This document shows, in pieces, positions 23,173 through 34,170 of a stretch of DNA of 64,000 bases. This stretch comes from Volutella citrinella. Its lineage: Eukaryota > Ascomycota > Sordariomycetes > Hypocreales > Nectriaceae. Below the pieces are notes generated by a model that was not told the origin of the DNA, ran no database searches, and saw only the letters and a list, made by a program, of their open reading frames with translations. The position numbers and the translations under genes are program-made. Positions within the stretch are counted from its first letter, which is position 1. Each line of letters begins with the position of its first letter. The stretch is from the NCBI GenBank assembly GCA_034401135.1, contig JAWZSP010000004.1, positions 4,464,001 to 4,528,000 on the forward strand, given 5' to 3'.

Positions 23173-23511
23173 ATGCGCAGCAAGTTTGACCTTGATGACC
23201 AGCAAAGCGCAATGTTTGCTGAAGAAGATGAGCCAATGGCTGAACCAGAGCCAGTTAGTGCCGCCCAGGGAGCCATGGAATCTCAAGAGTCAGAAGACGG
23301 AACCTCTAACGAGGTGTTTTACTATGATTTTAAACCGAAATTAGAAATTCCGGATTCAGAAATGGATTCTGTATACTACTACCGTGAACGCTGGGAGAAC
23401 TTTGAGATACCGGAAAGCCTGTTCTGGCGTCAAAGGGAAGGAGGGCATAGTCCTTCCCCATTCAGCTCCTTCCTGAGCACCCATCACGGACGCCCCCCTT
23501 CCTTTTTGTAA
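23173..23511 (+). CDS. Hypothetical acidic protein, 112 aa, doubtful
   Basis: An ATG-initiated frame whose central part is rich in Glu, Asp, Ser and Tyr (FYYDFKPKLEIP, DSVYYYRERWENFEIP). The composition is less random than neighbouring frames, which is the only support. No domain, signal peptide or intron signal is clear. It could be an exon of a larger degenerate gene covering 22.8-23.5 kb. Treat as tentative. Confidence 0.25.
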   Translation: MRSKFDLDDQQSAMFAEEDEPMAEPEPVSAAQGAMESQESEDGTSNEVFYYDFKPKLEIPDSEMDSVYYYRERWENFEIPESLFWRQREGGHSPSPFSSFLSTHHGRPPSFL

Positions 23512-23828
23512 TGATTCATAGTATTAGGTTTCATAATGGGTTGATGGACATTCCGAAAACAGTGAGAGGCTCGTTGGTAACAGATCCACTTCGGACACCC
23601 ACAGCTGACGCAGCTAGACCCTGCTTCCAGCGCCAGATATAAAGGCCAGAGTGAGCCCGTCAAGTACTCAACTTTTGTTTGGAAGCATTTCTCTGTGGCC
23701 TTTAGAGATCGTATTATTATTAGAATATCAGTAATTGTCGCTATAAACACGCTAAATCGAAGATAGTCGTAGGTCCGCGCATCAGTCATTCGCAGTGTAG
23801 AGCCAGTCGGGTATAATCGTACAGTCTA

Positions 23829-24774
23829 TCAGACTTGTGATCTTGATTCAACCGTTGTCTTGTCCGGAGGCTTTACGACGTCGGCAAGCTCGTGGACACA
23901 GTTGATGCCTTCAGGTGGTGGCGGGTGAGTGGTAACTGGAGGCGTCACAGGAACATCCTCCCTCAAGTCTTCTTCTCGCCCATCCCTACGCCTATGCTTC
24001 CCAGATCGATAGCAGCACGTCGTTATGCAGACGAACACGATGAAGACGATGGGGAGGACAATGATGACGACCAGGCTAGTCACCCCTAGCGAGGGACTGT
24101 TCTCTGTTTTCCGCGGCGTGCATTGTTTCAGCAAGTCTCGATTGGTGATGCCCTCATTTGGAGACCAGCTGCTCATGCTTGACGAGGAGCACTTGAAGAC
24201 TGGTGGTTTTGGGCTCAGCGTTTCGACGTCCTCCAGAGCCCATGATATTTGCCATGCCGTGTGCTGGCGCTTGATGCCGGTGGACGAGTTGTCATCCGTG
24301 GAAATTTCCCTGCAAATGGCGTTTCCAGAAGCCGCGGGGAGGTCGGGGGTGAAGGAGCTGTGCAAAAGGCCGGCGACAGGTTAGAATCCATGAAACCATC
24401 TCTGCTGGGGCGCGAACATACCCAGAGCAGCACAGCGCCGTCGTGACTGTGACGCCGTCAATCACTTTGGGCTGAATGGACCACGCCGTCCAACCCGCGG
24501 GACACACGGCTGGGCTAAAGTGCAGCGGCTCGCCGTCATCCCATCCAGAGGGCTGGCATGTAGAGAAGCGAGGGTCCTCTGGGCCGGACGTCATGAGGCT
24601 CCATGTGTACTCGGAGCGGCCGCCGTTGATGTAGGCGCTGCTGAAGGACGTCGACGTGATGAACTGGTCCTCGCACTCGGTCGGGGCGACAAAGGCGGTC
24701 GGCTGCGGCTTGGGCCGCGCATCGGGTGTCGTCGCCGTCCCCGCGCGCATCGGTGTGGGCGTTGGCGTCGCCAT
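23829..24774 (-). CDS. Single-pass membrane protein with Ser/Cys-rich ectodomain, 293 aa
   Basis: Exons 24774-24422 and 24357-23829; the 64-nt intron has donor GTATGT and acceptor TTGCACAG (phase 2). The N-terminal part has regularly spaced cysteines (PTECEDQ, STCQPSGW, AVCPAGWTAW, ALCCSG), a pattern common in fungal wall-sensor-like and CFEM-less surface proteins. It is followed by one hydrophobic segment (LVVIIVLPIVFIVFVC) and a short basic cytosolic tail (RSGKHRRRDGREED) that is then Pro-rich. The topology is N-out, C-in. The chosen Met at 24774 gives no obvious signal peptide, so an upstream exon may be missing. It resembles stress-sensor or adhesion proteins in layout only; no family is assigned. 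Confidence 0.65.
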
Positions 24775-25440
24775 GCTGTGACGGTGACGATCTTGCGCAT
24801 TGGCCGCGGCGCTGGTTGGTGAGTATGCCAAGACGGACGGGGCGAAGATGACGTCCCGGATGGAGGCGGGAGAGAGGGTGGCAAGGCGCGAGCAAGCGGG
24901 CTCTGAGGGACGGGACCGTTGGCGCGCCCGTTATCTCGCCAAAGTCCCTGGAATTCCCAGAGCGGCTCCTCCTGCGCTACAGTGCGGCGCGGTTCCGCCC
25001 GGCCGCGTAGCAGTCAGCCTGCCTCTTGCGGCGTCTGGTATGCACGTGTGGGGTGCAGAGCGTTTGGTAGGGTAGGGATGGGAATTAAAAATCGCCCGTT
25101 CTGGATTCTCGGTAACTCCCAGTCGCAAGGCTCAGCTAAAAAGGGCGAGACGTCATAGGCTATCGCGCTTGTAATCCATGAGGTCGATCTCATGCTCTCA
25201 CTGAAGCCCTGGCCCAGGTTCCCGTCCACGCTCAGCCTGCACGGCACCTTAATTGATGTTAAACGCACCATCCTCCAATTCGCACCCGATGTGAGTCCTG
25301 CTGGCTCATAGGGGAAGCCGAATGATGGCTTACATGCTGCGGCCTGGGCAACTGCAGCCTCTACCGGGAAACATCGCAGCCCTGTTACCTGCCGCACTTG
25401 GGCAATTTGGTCTATGCCAGAATCCCCGAGGGATCTGCTT
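24775..25440. other. Intergenic region upstream of the membrane protein; no supported gene
   Basis: Holds the promoter of the minus-strand membrane-protein gene. The sequence up to 25440 could include the missing 5' half of the maleylacetate-reductase relic, but I cannot recognise it there. Confidence 0.4.
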
Positions 25441-25444
25441 ATAG

Positions 25445-26056
25445 CTATCGGATTCTCCCTTCTTCCCTTCAATTAATCCCGAATTGAAGCTGTCAAGGAG
25501 CGTCGCTAGAATGAGGCACAAAGCAAACAAGTTGACACTATAGATAAACACCCATGCCATAGAGGGTGTCAAATCGTTGGCAAACGCGTTGCCCGATGTT
25601 CTCGAGGACCCCTTGTCGAAGGCTGTGAGGTCTCATGCGCTCTACGGTGCATGGCTCTGTGCTACCTGTCTTGGGCATGTCGGCATGTCACTGCACCACA
25701 AGCTCTGCCACACTCTTGGAGGCAGCTTTAATTTACCACATGCATAGACGCATACTATTATCCTTCCTCACGCTCTGGCTTATAATGCGCCCAATGTGCC
25801 AGAGGTCATGGAGGCCCTCGCGCGGGCCTTGCCTGGACATAGTGGCGATGTCATCAAAGAATTGAATGCCTTGATAAACCGAATACAAGTTGGACGCAGC
25901 CTTAGAGAACTTGGGATGAAGGAGGAGGATATTGATAAGGCTGCTGACATTGCCCTTTCCAAGCCGTACTAGAATCCTCACCCTATTGAACGGACGGCTA
26001 TTCGCGAGTTGATTCGACGCTCGTGGCCTGGCGAGCGGGCGAGGGCTGATCTGTAA
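25445..26056 (+). pseudogene. Relic of a maleylacetate reductase (iron-type alcohol dehydrogenase), C-terminal half
   Basis: One reading frame from about 25445 to TAA at 26054 translates to the C-terminal part of the family. It includes the conserved metal-site region LHHKLCHTLGG followed by LPHA and ILPHALAYNAP, then SLRELGMKEEDIDKAAD and PHPIERTAIRELI. Three in-frame TAG codons interrupt it, at 25541, 25745 and 25970. At 25970 the stop replaces what is normally Trp in a P-Y-W-N-P context, so it is a G-to-A change. The N-terminal Rossmann half is absent or unrecognisable. Intact enzymes reduce maleylacetate to 3-oxoadipate with NAD(P)H in hydroquinone, resorcinol and hydroxyquinol breakdown. 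The relic sits at the left edge of the catabolic cluster, which suggests it once belonged to it. Confidence 0.8.
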
Positions 26057-26610
26057 CAGCAATTGCCTAGGCTCATAGCTAGTACCACGAGTTGATTACT
26101 TTTACGCTTATGTTTCCAAGTATTGGGTATATCTAGTAGGCTAATCTATGGGGGTGTTCATGAGTAGTGTCTGCTTGATCGCCTGAAGTCTTGAGATGCA
26201 GATGAGAATCTGCTTAGCTACTGTTGCCGATGAGTGTGCATAACCATAATATTCCTTGTATATCTATTTGTTATAATTCAAGCACCCAAGTGCCAGGGTA
26301 CAGCGGTGGCAGTAGGGATGTGAGCAGCAGGGGATGGGGTCTTCGGGGAGGATGGGGGGAAAGGAACGGGGGGCAAGGGGTATATTTCCGACCGGAATCA
26401 AGTTGCTAAAGGCCACCGGTGGTAGGCCTCATGGACTGGGGGTGGTCGGCACGAGCCCGGGAAAGAAACCAGATGGAATAACAAGGCTTATGTAGCGAAT
26501 GCACTACCATCGTCGCTGTGGCCCTTAAACACGGATATGACGCCTTGCATTTAGCCTATCTTATTAACCATACAAAAAACGACCAACGAAGCCGCAAATC
26601 TTCTTAAAAT
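26057..26610. other. Promoter region of the HSL-type esterase
   Basis: A G-rich block at about 26310-26380 precedes AT-rich DNA. No gene visible. Confidence 0.4.
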
Positions 26611-27773
26611 ATGCAGATTTATGAAGATTCATCCGCATGGCCTGAACTTGGCACTATTGATCCGCAATTAGCGCAGGTCGGTGTTGACTTCTTACATACA
26701 TGTATGGACTCCAGGTATTAGATCATCAGAGACAACCCGTCACTAGCTACGCACAGCCTCGCAGATTTCCCCGATATTCCAACCGCGCGCAAGGCGATTT
26801 CCGAAGGCCCACTAGCGGACCTCTCAGGCGTGGACAGGAGTGAGATACAGATCCCGGTCCGTGATGGCTCAACCATTCGCGCCCTCCTTTACAAGCCACA
26901 AGCAAAGCCAACAGCTGGATCCCCCCTTCGGTCTTACCTTCCATGGGGGAGGCTGGTGTATTGGAACCGCAGAAATCGAGGACTTTTGCTCGCTACTGCT
27001 GGTGAGACAGTGTGGCGCGGTCGTTGTCAGCGTCGACTACCGCATGGCGCCTGAGCATCCCTTCCCAACCGCCATCCACGGCTCGTGGGATGCGCTGAAG
27101 TGGGTAAGTGGTCTCTGTTTAATGGGAGTTTAGTTGCAGTATTCTGACTTTACCTCAGCTCAGTGCGCCGAGAATGCCTCCTCCTTGGGCGCCGATCCCT
27201 TCAAGGGATTTCTAGTTGGGGGCTCTTCCGCCGGCGCCAACATCGCCGCCGTTTTGTCTCGCTTGGCTCGAGACGACAGCCTTTCACCTCCTCTCACAGC
27301 CGTCTATCTTAATATCCCAGCTACATGCGCGCCAGAGCTGCTGGAGAAGCGATACGGTTCCGAGTACACGAGTCACAAGCAGAATGCGAATGCCCCAGTT
27401 CTTGACGTCAGGGCTGTCGAATGGTTCCACGGTGAGACGAGACTCCACTACGGCTCACCAGAGAACAGTTTTTATGCTGACATCTTTAGGGTATTATAAA
27501 CCTGATCGAAAGTCGGAGCTTTTCAGCCCCTTGCTCTGGCCCTCCGGTCATAAGGGTCTTCCCAAGACATATGTCCAGGTCTGTGGTCTGGATCCTTTAC
27601 GGGACGATGGACTGCTTCATGCGCGGGAACTATCCTCTGCCGGCGTGGCTATCAAGGTCGATGTGTATCCCGGAGTTCCTCATAACTTTGAGACCGGAAT
27701 CCCGAGCCTAGATATGGTATCAAAGGCTGTTAAGGATATGGAGGCCGGCTTCAAATGGCTTTTAGAGCAGTAG
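26611..27773 (+). CDS. HSL-family alpha/beta hydrolase (esterase), one-base frameshift
   Basis: Exons 26611-26714, 26757-27103, 27164-27431 and 27490-27773, with introns of 42, 60 and 58 nt, all GT-AG. The oxyanion motif HGGGW is present, as is the nucleophile elbow GGSSAGAN; the catalytic Asp is in GLDPLRDD and the His in VPHNFET. It hydrolyses short-chain or aryl esters in the cytosol; no signal peptide is seen. Exon 2 changes frame inside a run of six C (26921-26926): five Cs would join KPTAGSP directly to the frame carrying HGGGW. All other boundaries keep frame, so this is one gene with a single extra C, either an assembly slip or a young mutation. It is the first intact-looking gene of the catabolic cluster and is followed by a transporter on the same strand. 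Confidence 0.85.
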
Positions 27774-28593
27774 TCAGGTGGCTTGATCTGAATAGGAAAG
27801 CAGTTTACTTAAATTCGAATCCAATTGATGAAATTGTAAAGACGTGTCAATTTGACATGACGCAGATCAATCTTTGGAAAGTAGGGAGGTGCAGAATTGG
27901 ACCCCACATGAAGGCTGATGGGCCTTCCTCCCCACGGCCGTCGAAAGGCACTGCACAAGAGCAGATACCCAACTACACCGACTCGCTGGTAAAGTCACCT
28001 ACAGATCTAGATGCATGAGCGGTAGACCTATGAACCCGTCCCACATGGAATAAGCGAGATATGCCACTTCAGCCAGCACTGACGATGTGTGAAGACTCGG
28101 CCATTGCCCCACTAACCTGAGCGAGTCATTCAGCGTTCGACAGGGTGTGCAAAGCAAGCATTCTCTGCCAGGGTCTTGTACACGGCCCACTTCAGCTGGC
28201 CCGATGAATCTGTGCTCGTGATGCGATTGCAGCTGCCACAGGTCCTGCAGGCATCCCCACATCACATGGACTGACGTTCCCCGTGGGGAGATTCAGCGTG
28301 CTCTAGGAGTGATCTGGAATCCGGGGGGTTGGGGGAGATCCATTTCGCGGGGAGGGAGGTGTGGATGGGGAAAGACGGCCGGGGAGGGAGGGGGAAAAGC
28401 GGGGGGAGACAATGAAGCTAGGACCAGCACCCCAGAACATCAACCATGCTCTCGGTATGGATTGGTCTCCGTGAAAGGCATCAGACCCCTATAAAGACTG
28501 ATCGACAGAACCTTGATCCAGGAAGAAGACAAACTTGCCCAGGCCTCAAACTTTTACGACACCCAACGCCTGCGAACGACTGCATACATCATC
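27774..28593. promoter_or_regulatory. Promoter region of the MFS transporter
   Basis: Contains a G-rich tract at 28310-28410 with one AATCCGGGG copy (separate entry). No gene is seen in either strand. Confidence 0.5.
28318..28326 (+). promoter_or_regulatory. AATCCGGGG motif, copy 1
   Basis: Lies 268 bases before the MFS start at 28594. Exact nonamer shared with three other cluster promoters; candidate binding site of the cluster regulator (inference). Confidence 0.45.
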
Positions 28594-30634
28594 ATGGCTT
28601 TCGGTATCCTGCCAGATACCAAGACCGAGCATGTGCCTGGCACAGCGCTACTGGAGAAGGTCGCCGCTGTGGGCGACGAGTTTGAGGGTGTTGACCAGGA
28701 CACCCTCAAGAGAGAGCCGGAAACTGGCATCGTGCTCGTCCCCCAGCCTTCAGATGATCCCGAGGATCCGTTCAACTGGCCCAAGTGGAAGAAGACACGA
28801 TTCATGATTGCTTACGCCTATGGCTGCGGATGTGTTGGCGGTATGGAAACCAATTCTCCAAAAAACTTTGATACGTCACTGACGTCAAATGAATACAGCC
28901 GTCGGACCCCTTCTAGCCCCAGCCTTTGTCCAGCTGTCGGCAGAGTTCGAAGTCACTCTCACGATGTGGAACATTGGTGTTCAAGGCGCATTGATCGCCC
29001 TGATTGCGGTCGGCAGTCTCGTCTGCAACACTCTGGCCGTCAAGTACGGCAAGCGGCCGATATACCTGTCTACTACCTTGATGTTGGTCGTTACCAGCTT
29101 CTGGGCTGCCGAAGCCCAGAGCATAAAATCCCTAATGGCAGCGAGGATCGTCCAGGGCTTTTGCATGGCTCCATTCGAAGCTCTAGTCCCCGCGTCGATT
29201 GCAGATGTCTGGTAAGTTCTTAATCACCACCCATCTATCCGATTCGTTACTGAAGCAATATCATGGCAGGTTTGTTCACCAAAGGGGTTACTACTCGGCC
29301 ATTTTCAATCTCGGAGTCTTGGGTGGAATCAATCTTGCTTCGCCAATCAGTGAGTAGTAGCTTTTGGCTCTACGCTAATTACTTTCTTCCACGGACGAAT
29401 GCTGATGAGCATAGGTGGTCCCATTATTGAGCACGCCGGGTTTAGGACAACCTTCCGGGCCATGGGCGGCGCCTTTGTCATCTCTCTCATTATGGTCATC
29501 TTCTGGATGCCTGAGACGGCCTTTCACCGGTCGACTTTGGCCTCGAACGCTACAACTGCTAGCGAGGTATGTGTAGACGACGTCACTATTCCATCACATC
29601 CTGCCTTTTAATGCTTTTTGGGCATGCCGCCGAGAACATAGCTAACTAGAGATGTACATTTAAGAAGACGACCGAGGCCGAAAAGAGCAACAAAACGGAG
29701 CACGTCGAAACATCAGTGGAAGCCAGCAGCGGACGATCGTCTGAACAACCGAAGTCATCTTGGTGGAAAGAATACCGCCCTTATTCTGGCTACGTCAGCG
29801 ATATTCCCCTTCTGACTTCGCTTTTCCGTCCTTTCGTCATGCTCCTCTCGCCTGCGGTTCTTTGGGCAACTCTATCATTCATGACTGGTATCTCCTGGCT
29901 TGTCGGAATTTCCATTACCATGTCGCAGATCTTCTCTGCGCCGCCTTACAACTTCTCCGTCAGCGCCGTGGGAGCAGCAAACCTCTCATCCTTCGTGGCT
30001 TCAGTGCTAGGAATGGCTGTCGCGCGTCCTCTGATTGATTCTACGGTCAGACTACTGTCCAGAAAGAACAAGGGTGTCTTTGGTAGGCTATCGCTGACAT
30101 ATCAGGAAATGACCGAGAAGAGCATTGTGCTGACAATGTTACAGAGCCTGAGTTCCGCCTTCCCATCATGGCGACATATCTGCTATTCACAGCCGTTGGA
30201 TTCTTCGCCTGGGGCCAAGCAGCTGAAGCCAAAGCACCCTGGCCTGTGCCGATTATTGTGTGCCTGGGCCTCATCAACTTGGGTATCCAGCTCTCAGTGA
30301 CGGGCCTCACTACCTATGTGGTCGATTGCCATCGAGACCGTGCCGGAGAGGCGTTTGCGGCCATGAACTTTGTCAAGAACTTCTTCGCTTTTGGCCTCGT
30401 CTTCTTCTTGAGCGACTGGCTTGCAAAGGATGGCGTTCGCAACACCTTCTTTGTGATTGGTGGGGTTACTGCTGCTTGCGCGCTTTCTACCATCCCAATG
30501 TGAGTACTTGTCTCGATTCTATGGCTCAAAAACCTCATGCTAATGTTCAATAAAGGTACATCTTTGGAAAGAAGGCTCGTGGTTGGGTTCATCGCAGTGG
30601 CATCGTTGGTCAAAAGGAAATCGACGTCATGTAA
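28594..30634 (+). CDS. MFS transporter, 547 aa (DHA1-like)
   Basis: Seven exons: 28594-28840, 28899-29211, 29270-29349, 29415-29566, 29665-30082, 30145-30499, 30556-30634. Every junction keeps frame and the total is 548 codons with the stop. The N-terminus carries the cytosolic signature DPEDPFNWPKWKK typical of fungal DHA1 drug/metabolite exporters. Hydrophobic segments fit 12 helices, with motif-A-like NTLAVKYGKRPIYL after helix 2. A long charged loop lies between the two halves (exon 5 start). Two acceptors are AAG rather than YAG (29662-29664 and 30553-30555). The location inside the catabolic cluster suggests uptake of the aromatic substrate or export of an intermediate. Substrate cannot be told from sequence. 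Confidence 0.92.
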
Positions 30635-31654
30635 GCGAGCTTAGGGTTCGGGCATTGAGGTTTCAGCAAATGACCAAGGGGTCGAAGTACTGCAAGATTT
30701 CTTGGGCCATATTGCTTGTTTCTTCCTCTATGGAGCTGCCCTTCCTGTGCTTGCACTTCTTTTCTTCGCTATTCGTTTAGCTACTTATCCAAGCAAGTGA
30801 CTGAGTTAATATGGAAACAAACTGTCCTGTGTTCACATGTCTTCAAATCAATTTGGATTAATCATCGTGGCATTTGATTATGCAACGTGCGCAAAGACTG
30901 GGAACTTGGGCATGCTTCAATCAGACCTGATGCCTTCAGGAGGCACCTGTATCTCTCTCTACAATTTGAGGTGTCAGTGATGATGGAAATATGTGCGCAT
31001 CTTCTCGCCCTGGCTTTGATCATTTAGCAACTATCCAATAGCACGTGCAAGTGAGACGAACAAAGCACTGGGCTGCATATCCAGAGTAGTACAGTGTCGA
31101 AGAGAGGATTTGTCATGTCACATCCTCCCGCTTCCTAAATTATCCACGAGATCACATGGAGACATGGCCGGGGTAGCGTACGTCAATGAGGCTGAAGGCC
31201 GAAGTGGACCTGCTTGGAGAAGCTGGGGAGGACGTGGGCTAGTGGGCGTCCAACTTCCACGCCACAAACGAAACGACATGGAGGGAGAGGGGGTTTTCCC
31301 GCTATGCGCCCATGTCGTGCGGGCATTTCCCGATGTCGCCGGGAAATGCTACCCCTCGGTTCGTTTAACTAGCTCTATGCGATGGTCCACCAGCTGTGGC
31401 ACTAGAGAGTCAGACGCTAGCACGACCAGGTCATGTTCACAACTAATTTCACGACTAAATGCCCACCCTCGTTGACACTAGCCGAGTTCAAAGACAGGGA
31501 CTTGAAGCCACGGTTGCTATCTTGGCGAGCCTTACTCTAGATAAGCAACAGCGCAAAAGCGGTGGAAGCAACAATGGAGAGCTGACGACTGAACTCGTGA
31601 AGGGCGAGAGTGCTGTGAAATGGCTGGATGCTTGGATTTCTTAGCCTACTTGCT
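30635..31654. other. Convergent intergenic region, 1 kb, with a perfect inverted repeat
   Basis: Lies between the 3' ends of the MFS gene and the first SDR. Unusually long for a convergent gap in this cluster and holds a G/C-rich block at 31280-31370 resembling the promoters nearby, so a gene may have been lost here. No coding relic recognised. Confidence 0.4.
31323..31349. repeat. Inverted repeat GCATTTCCCG / CGGGAAATGC
   Basis: Two perfect 10-base arms (31323-31332 and 31340-31349) separated by 7 bases. Could be a dimer-binding operator; function unknown. Confidence 0.6.
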
Positions 31655-32573
31655 CTATACCCCACTTTCATTGTGGAAAAAGTCCTGCTCATTCGCCTTG
31701 TTCCAAGCCTGTATGTTCTCCTCACCCACCCACTGTGGTTGCAGCCTGGTGAGAGCGTCCTCCATCTCCGTAAAGACATTCCTGCCGGTCCAGAGCGCTT
31801 TCCCATTCACGCGGCCAGTAGATAGGAATGCTATAGCACGGCCAACATTCTCGGGGTTGTTAATTGGTATTCCGTTTCCTTCCATAATCTCCCTGTGGCG
31901 GTCGCTCATCAAGGCAGAATGGGTCATCCATGGAGCAACGATATTGACTGTGATACCCAACTTGGGCACTGTCGTTCGCATTGCGCGCATCAGCCCCAAG
32001 ATCTGTTTTTTCATCGTAGTTGTTAGTAACAGTCTTCTTCTGCACAATGTGTGGACTTACACCATGTTTTGCCGCCATGTATGCCGGAATGCATCTCTCG
32101 TCCAGGTATGCAGCTGTGGACGCGGTAAACACAATGGAACCTCCTGTTTCCTGCTTTCTCATTTGAGAGACAGCCACTTTGGCGCAGTTCATAGTTCCCT
32201 TGAGGTTGACTTCCACGACGGTGTGCTTGGGCGCCTTCAACATGCCAGTGGCAGGATCCGTTTCTTCGGAGAAGAAGTCCTCGACTTCCCCAACTCCAGC
32301 ATTAGCGACAAAGACATCCAATCTGCCGTACTCGGAAACTATTTTCTGAATGGCAGAGCAAAGACTGTTCCAATTGGTTATATCGCATGGCACGTATTGG
32401 AGATTCTCAACAGGCTCGACGGGCGGGGAGAGATCGCCTGCAATCACACGAGCGTTCAGCGCCAGAAAGGTGCTGGCTGTGGCCAGTCCCAATCCGCGTG
32501 AGCCACCGGTAACGAAGACAACCTTGCCAGAAAGCCCGGACAAGGATGAATCATCAATCTCAAAATTCGCCAT
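31655..32573 (-). CDS. Short-chain dehydrogenase/reductase, 286 aa
   Basis: Exons 32573-32061 and 32002-31655, with a 58-nt phase-0 intron. Classical SDR: the cofactor loop TGGSRGLG is near residues 25-32, D in AGDLSPP at the end of beta-2 favours NAD(H), NAG lies in VANAGVG, and the catalytic triad Ser152-Tyr165-x3-Lys169 has canonical spacing. After the Rossmann core a C-terminal tail (PQWVGEENIQAW) is shared with the second SDR of the cluster, so the two are paralogues. The likely role is oxidation or reduction of a secondary alcohol or ketone intermediate. Divergent from SDR 2 across a 421-base promoter that holds the cluster motif. Confidence 0.9.
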
Positions 32574-32994
32574 GTTTGCAATCAAGTATCATAGAATCGT
32601 GAGTGGCTGTTCGGTATTGCAGGATCTGGAGCGTGGACCGGTCAGGGCTGAAATATCTTGTAGCGGGAAATCCGGGGAGACGTTTATTATGAACTGCAAG
32701 AAGTGCGACAACCCATTAAATCCACCCATATGCTTTCCGTGAATGAGGGGGCGTAGCCGAGTTCTCCAATTCGGGCACAATGCGCCTCTTTCATCCCCCT
32801 CCCTCCCCCACATGTCGGGGGTCCCCCCATCGGAGAATGAGCCTCAGTCTCTTTGACAAGCACTACTATTTATTACCCGAACTGTGGTCAATACATTGTG
32901 TAACTTCACTCTTAGCACATACTCACTTTGTTTAGAGACCCAACTACCAAGCAGCCAGCTTCATCGCGTGCACCACGGCAGCCGAGCTTTCACA
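32574..32994. promoter_or_regulatory. Divergent promoter between the two SDR genes
   Basis: Contains AATCCGGGG at 32669-32677 and a G/C-rich block GGGGGTCCCCCC at about 32817-32828 that is itself palindromic. Likely shared control of both genes (inference). Confidence 0.5.
32669..32677 (+). promoter_or_regulatory. AATCCGGGG motif, copy 2
   Basis: 96 bases upstream of SDR 1 (minus) and 318 bases upstream of SDR 2 (plus). Confidence 0.45.
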
Positions 32995-34012
32995 ATGTCT
33001 CTCATCCAACTAAATCCATCATGCCTACCCTCATTGAAGGATAAAGTCGTTTTAATTACCGGCGGAGCAGAGGGCATCGGTAGAGAGGCTGCCATTAAGT
33101 TCCATAGTAGGTGTGCTCTTGAAATGTTTGGCATATATGATCTGACAGTCTCCAAGGCCATGGTGCGAAAGTGGTTGTTGGGGACGTAAACTCTGAAGCT
33201 GGAAACAGCCTCGCAACGGAACTTGGCAGCGACTTTCTGTTCCAGAAGTGCGACGTCTCTTCTTATCAGCAGCAGCTAGATCTCTTCCGATCTGCAAAAG
33301 ACACATTTGGTCCAGTAAATGTGGCAATCTCCAACGCCGGTGTCAACGTCATGGTGGACCCCATGATTGATCTAAGTGACATCGAAACCGAGCCAAGGTT
33401 TCCGGAGATCGATGTCAACTTGCGTGGAGCACTGTTCACCGCTAGATTGGCGCTGCACCAGATGCAAGCCAACGGCGGGGGCGACCTCATCTTGGTCAGC
33501 AGTATTGGAGGTTTCAAGGAGACGGCAAATATCACGCCTTACATAGCCAGCAAACATGGCGTTCTTGGAATCTTGAGGGGTATGCGACTGACTTCACTCA
33601 AGGATAATGTACGAATTAACGCAATATGCCCGTGGATGACAAGTAAGTTCCTTAATAGCCATCCCAGCACTGAGCAATAAACTGAATCAAAATAGAAACT
33701 AAAATGGCGGAGGGCATTGCAAGAGGCTGGCATGAGCTAGGATTGCCATCCAATGAACCAGGAGATATTGCGGAAGCCATGTTGATCTGCGCTACGGCGA
33801 ACGGAGAGTCCAAGTTCCAGCACGAAGGGGCCAAGACACCGTTCCATGGCAAGATACTATTCCTTAGTGGCGGGAAGCCCTATGAGATTGAAGATCGGAT
33901 GCAAGCCTTGGAGCCATTCTGGCTAGGAGAGAAGAACAGCGAACGTCTTGCCGCTGGACAAGCTTATCTGCACAACGGGGTCACGAGCTGGGCCGCGACT
34001 AGTAAGATATGA
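32995..34012 (+). CDS. Short-chain dehydrogenase/reductase, 304 aa
   Basis: Exons 32995-33106, 33157-33642 and 33696-34012. Intron 1 uses an AAG acceptor (33154-33156), which alone restores the frame (HSHGAKVVVGDV). Cofactor motif TGGAEGIG, Asp in VVGDVN at the end of beta-2 (NAD preference), NAG in SNAGVN, Ser in VSSIGG and Y-x3-K in PYIASKHG. The C-terminal tail (LEPFWLGEKN) matches that of SDR 1. The sequence around PWMTK fits the family of 15-hydroxyprostaglandin-dehydrogenase-like fungal SDRs. Expected to act on a small alcohol or ketone. The partner gene on the opposite strand shares its promoter. Confidence 0.9.
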
Positions 34013-34170
34013 CTGCAATGCATTTGCTATTAATCAACGCCAAGAACGATGCGGTATGCTATTACGGCTTAAATAAGACAATACATGCCCTCTTAAATTG
34101 AATACTATCATGTTGGCTGTTACACAAGAATCGCTTCAGTACGTGACATGATCAGATATCCCAGTCTGTC

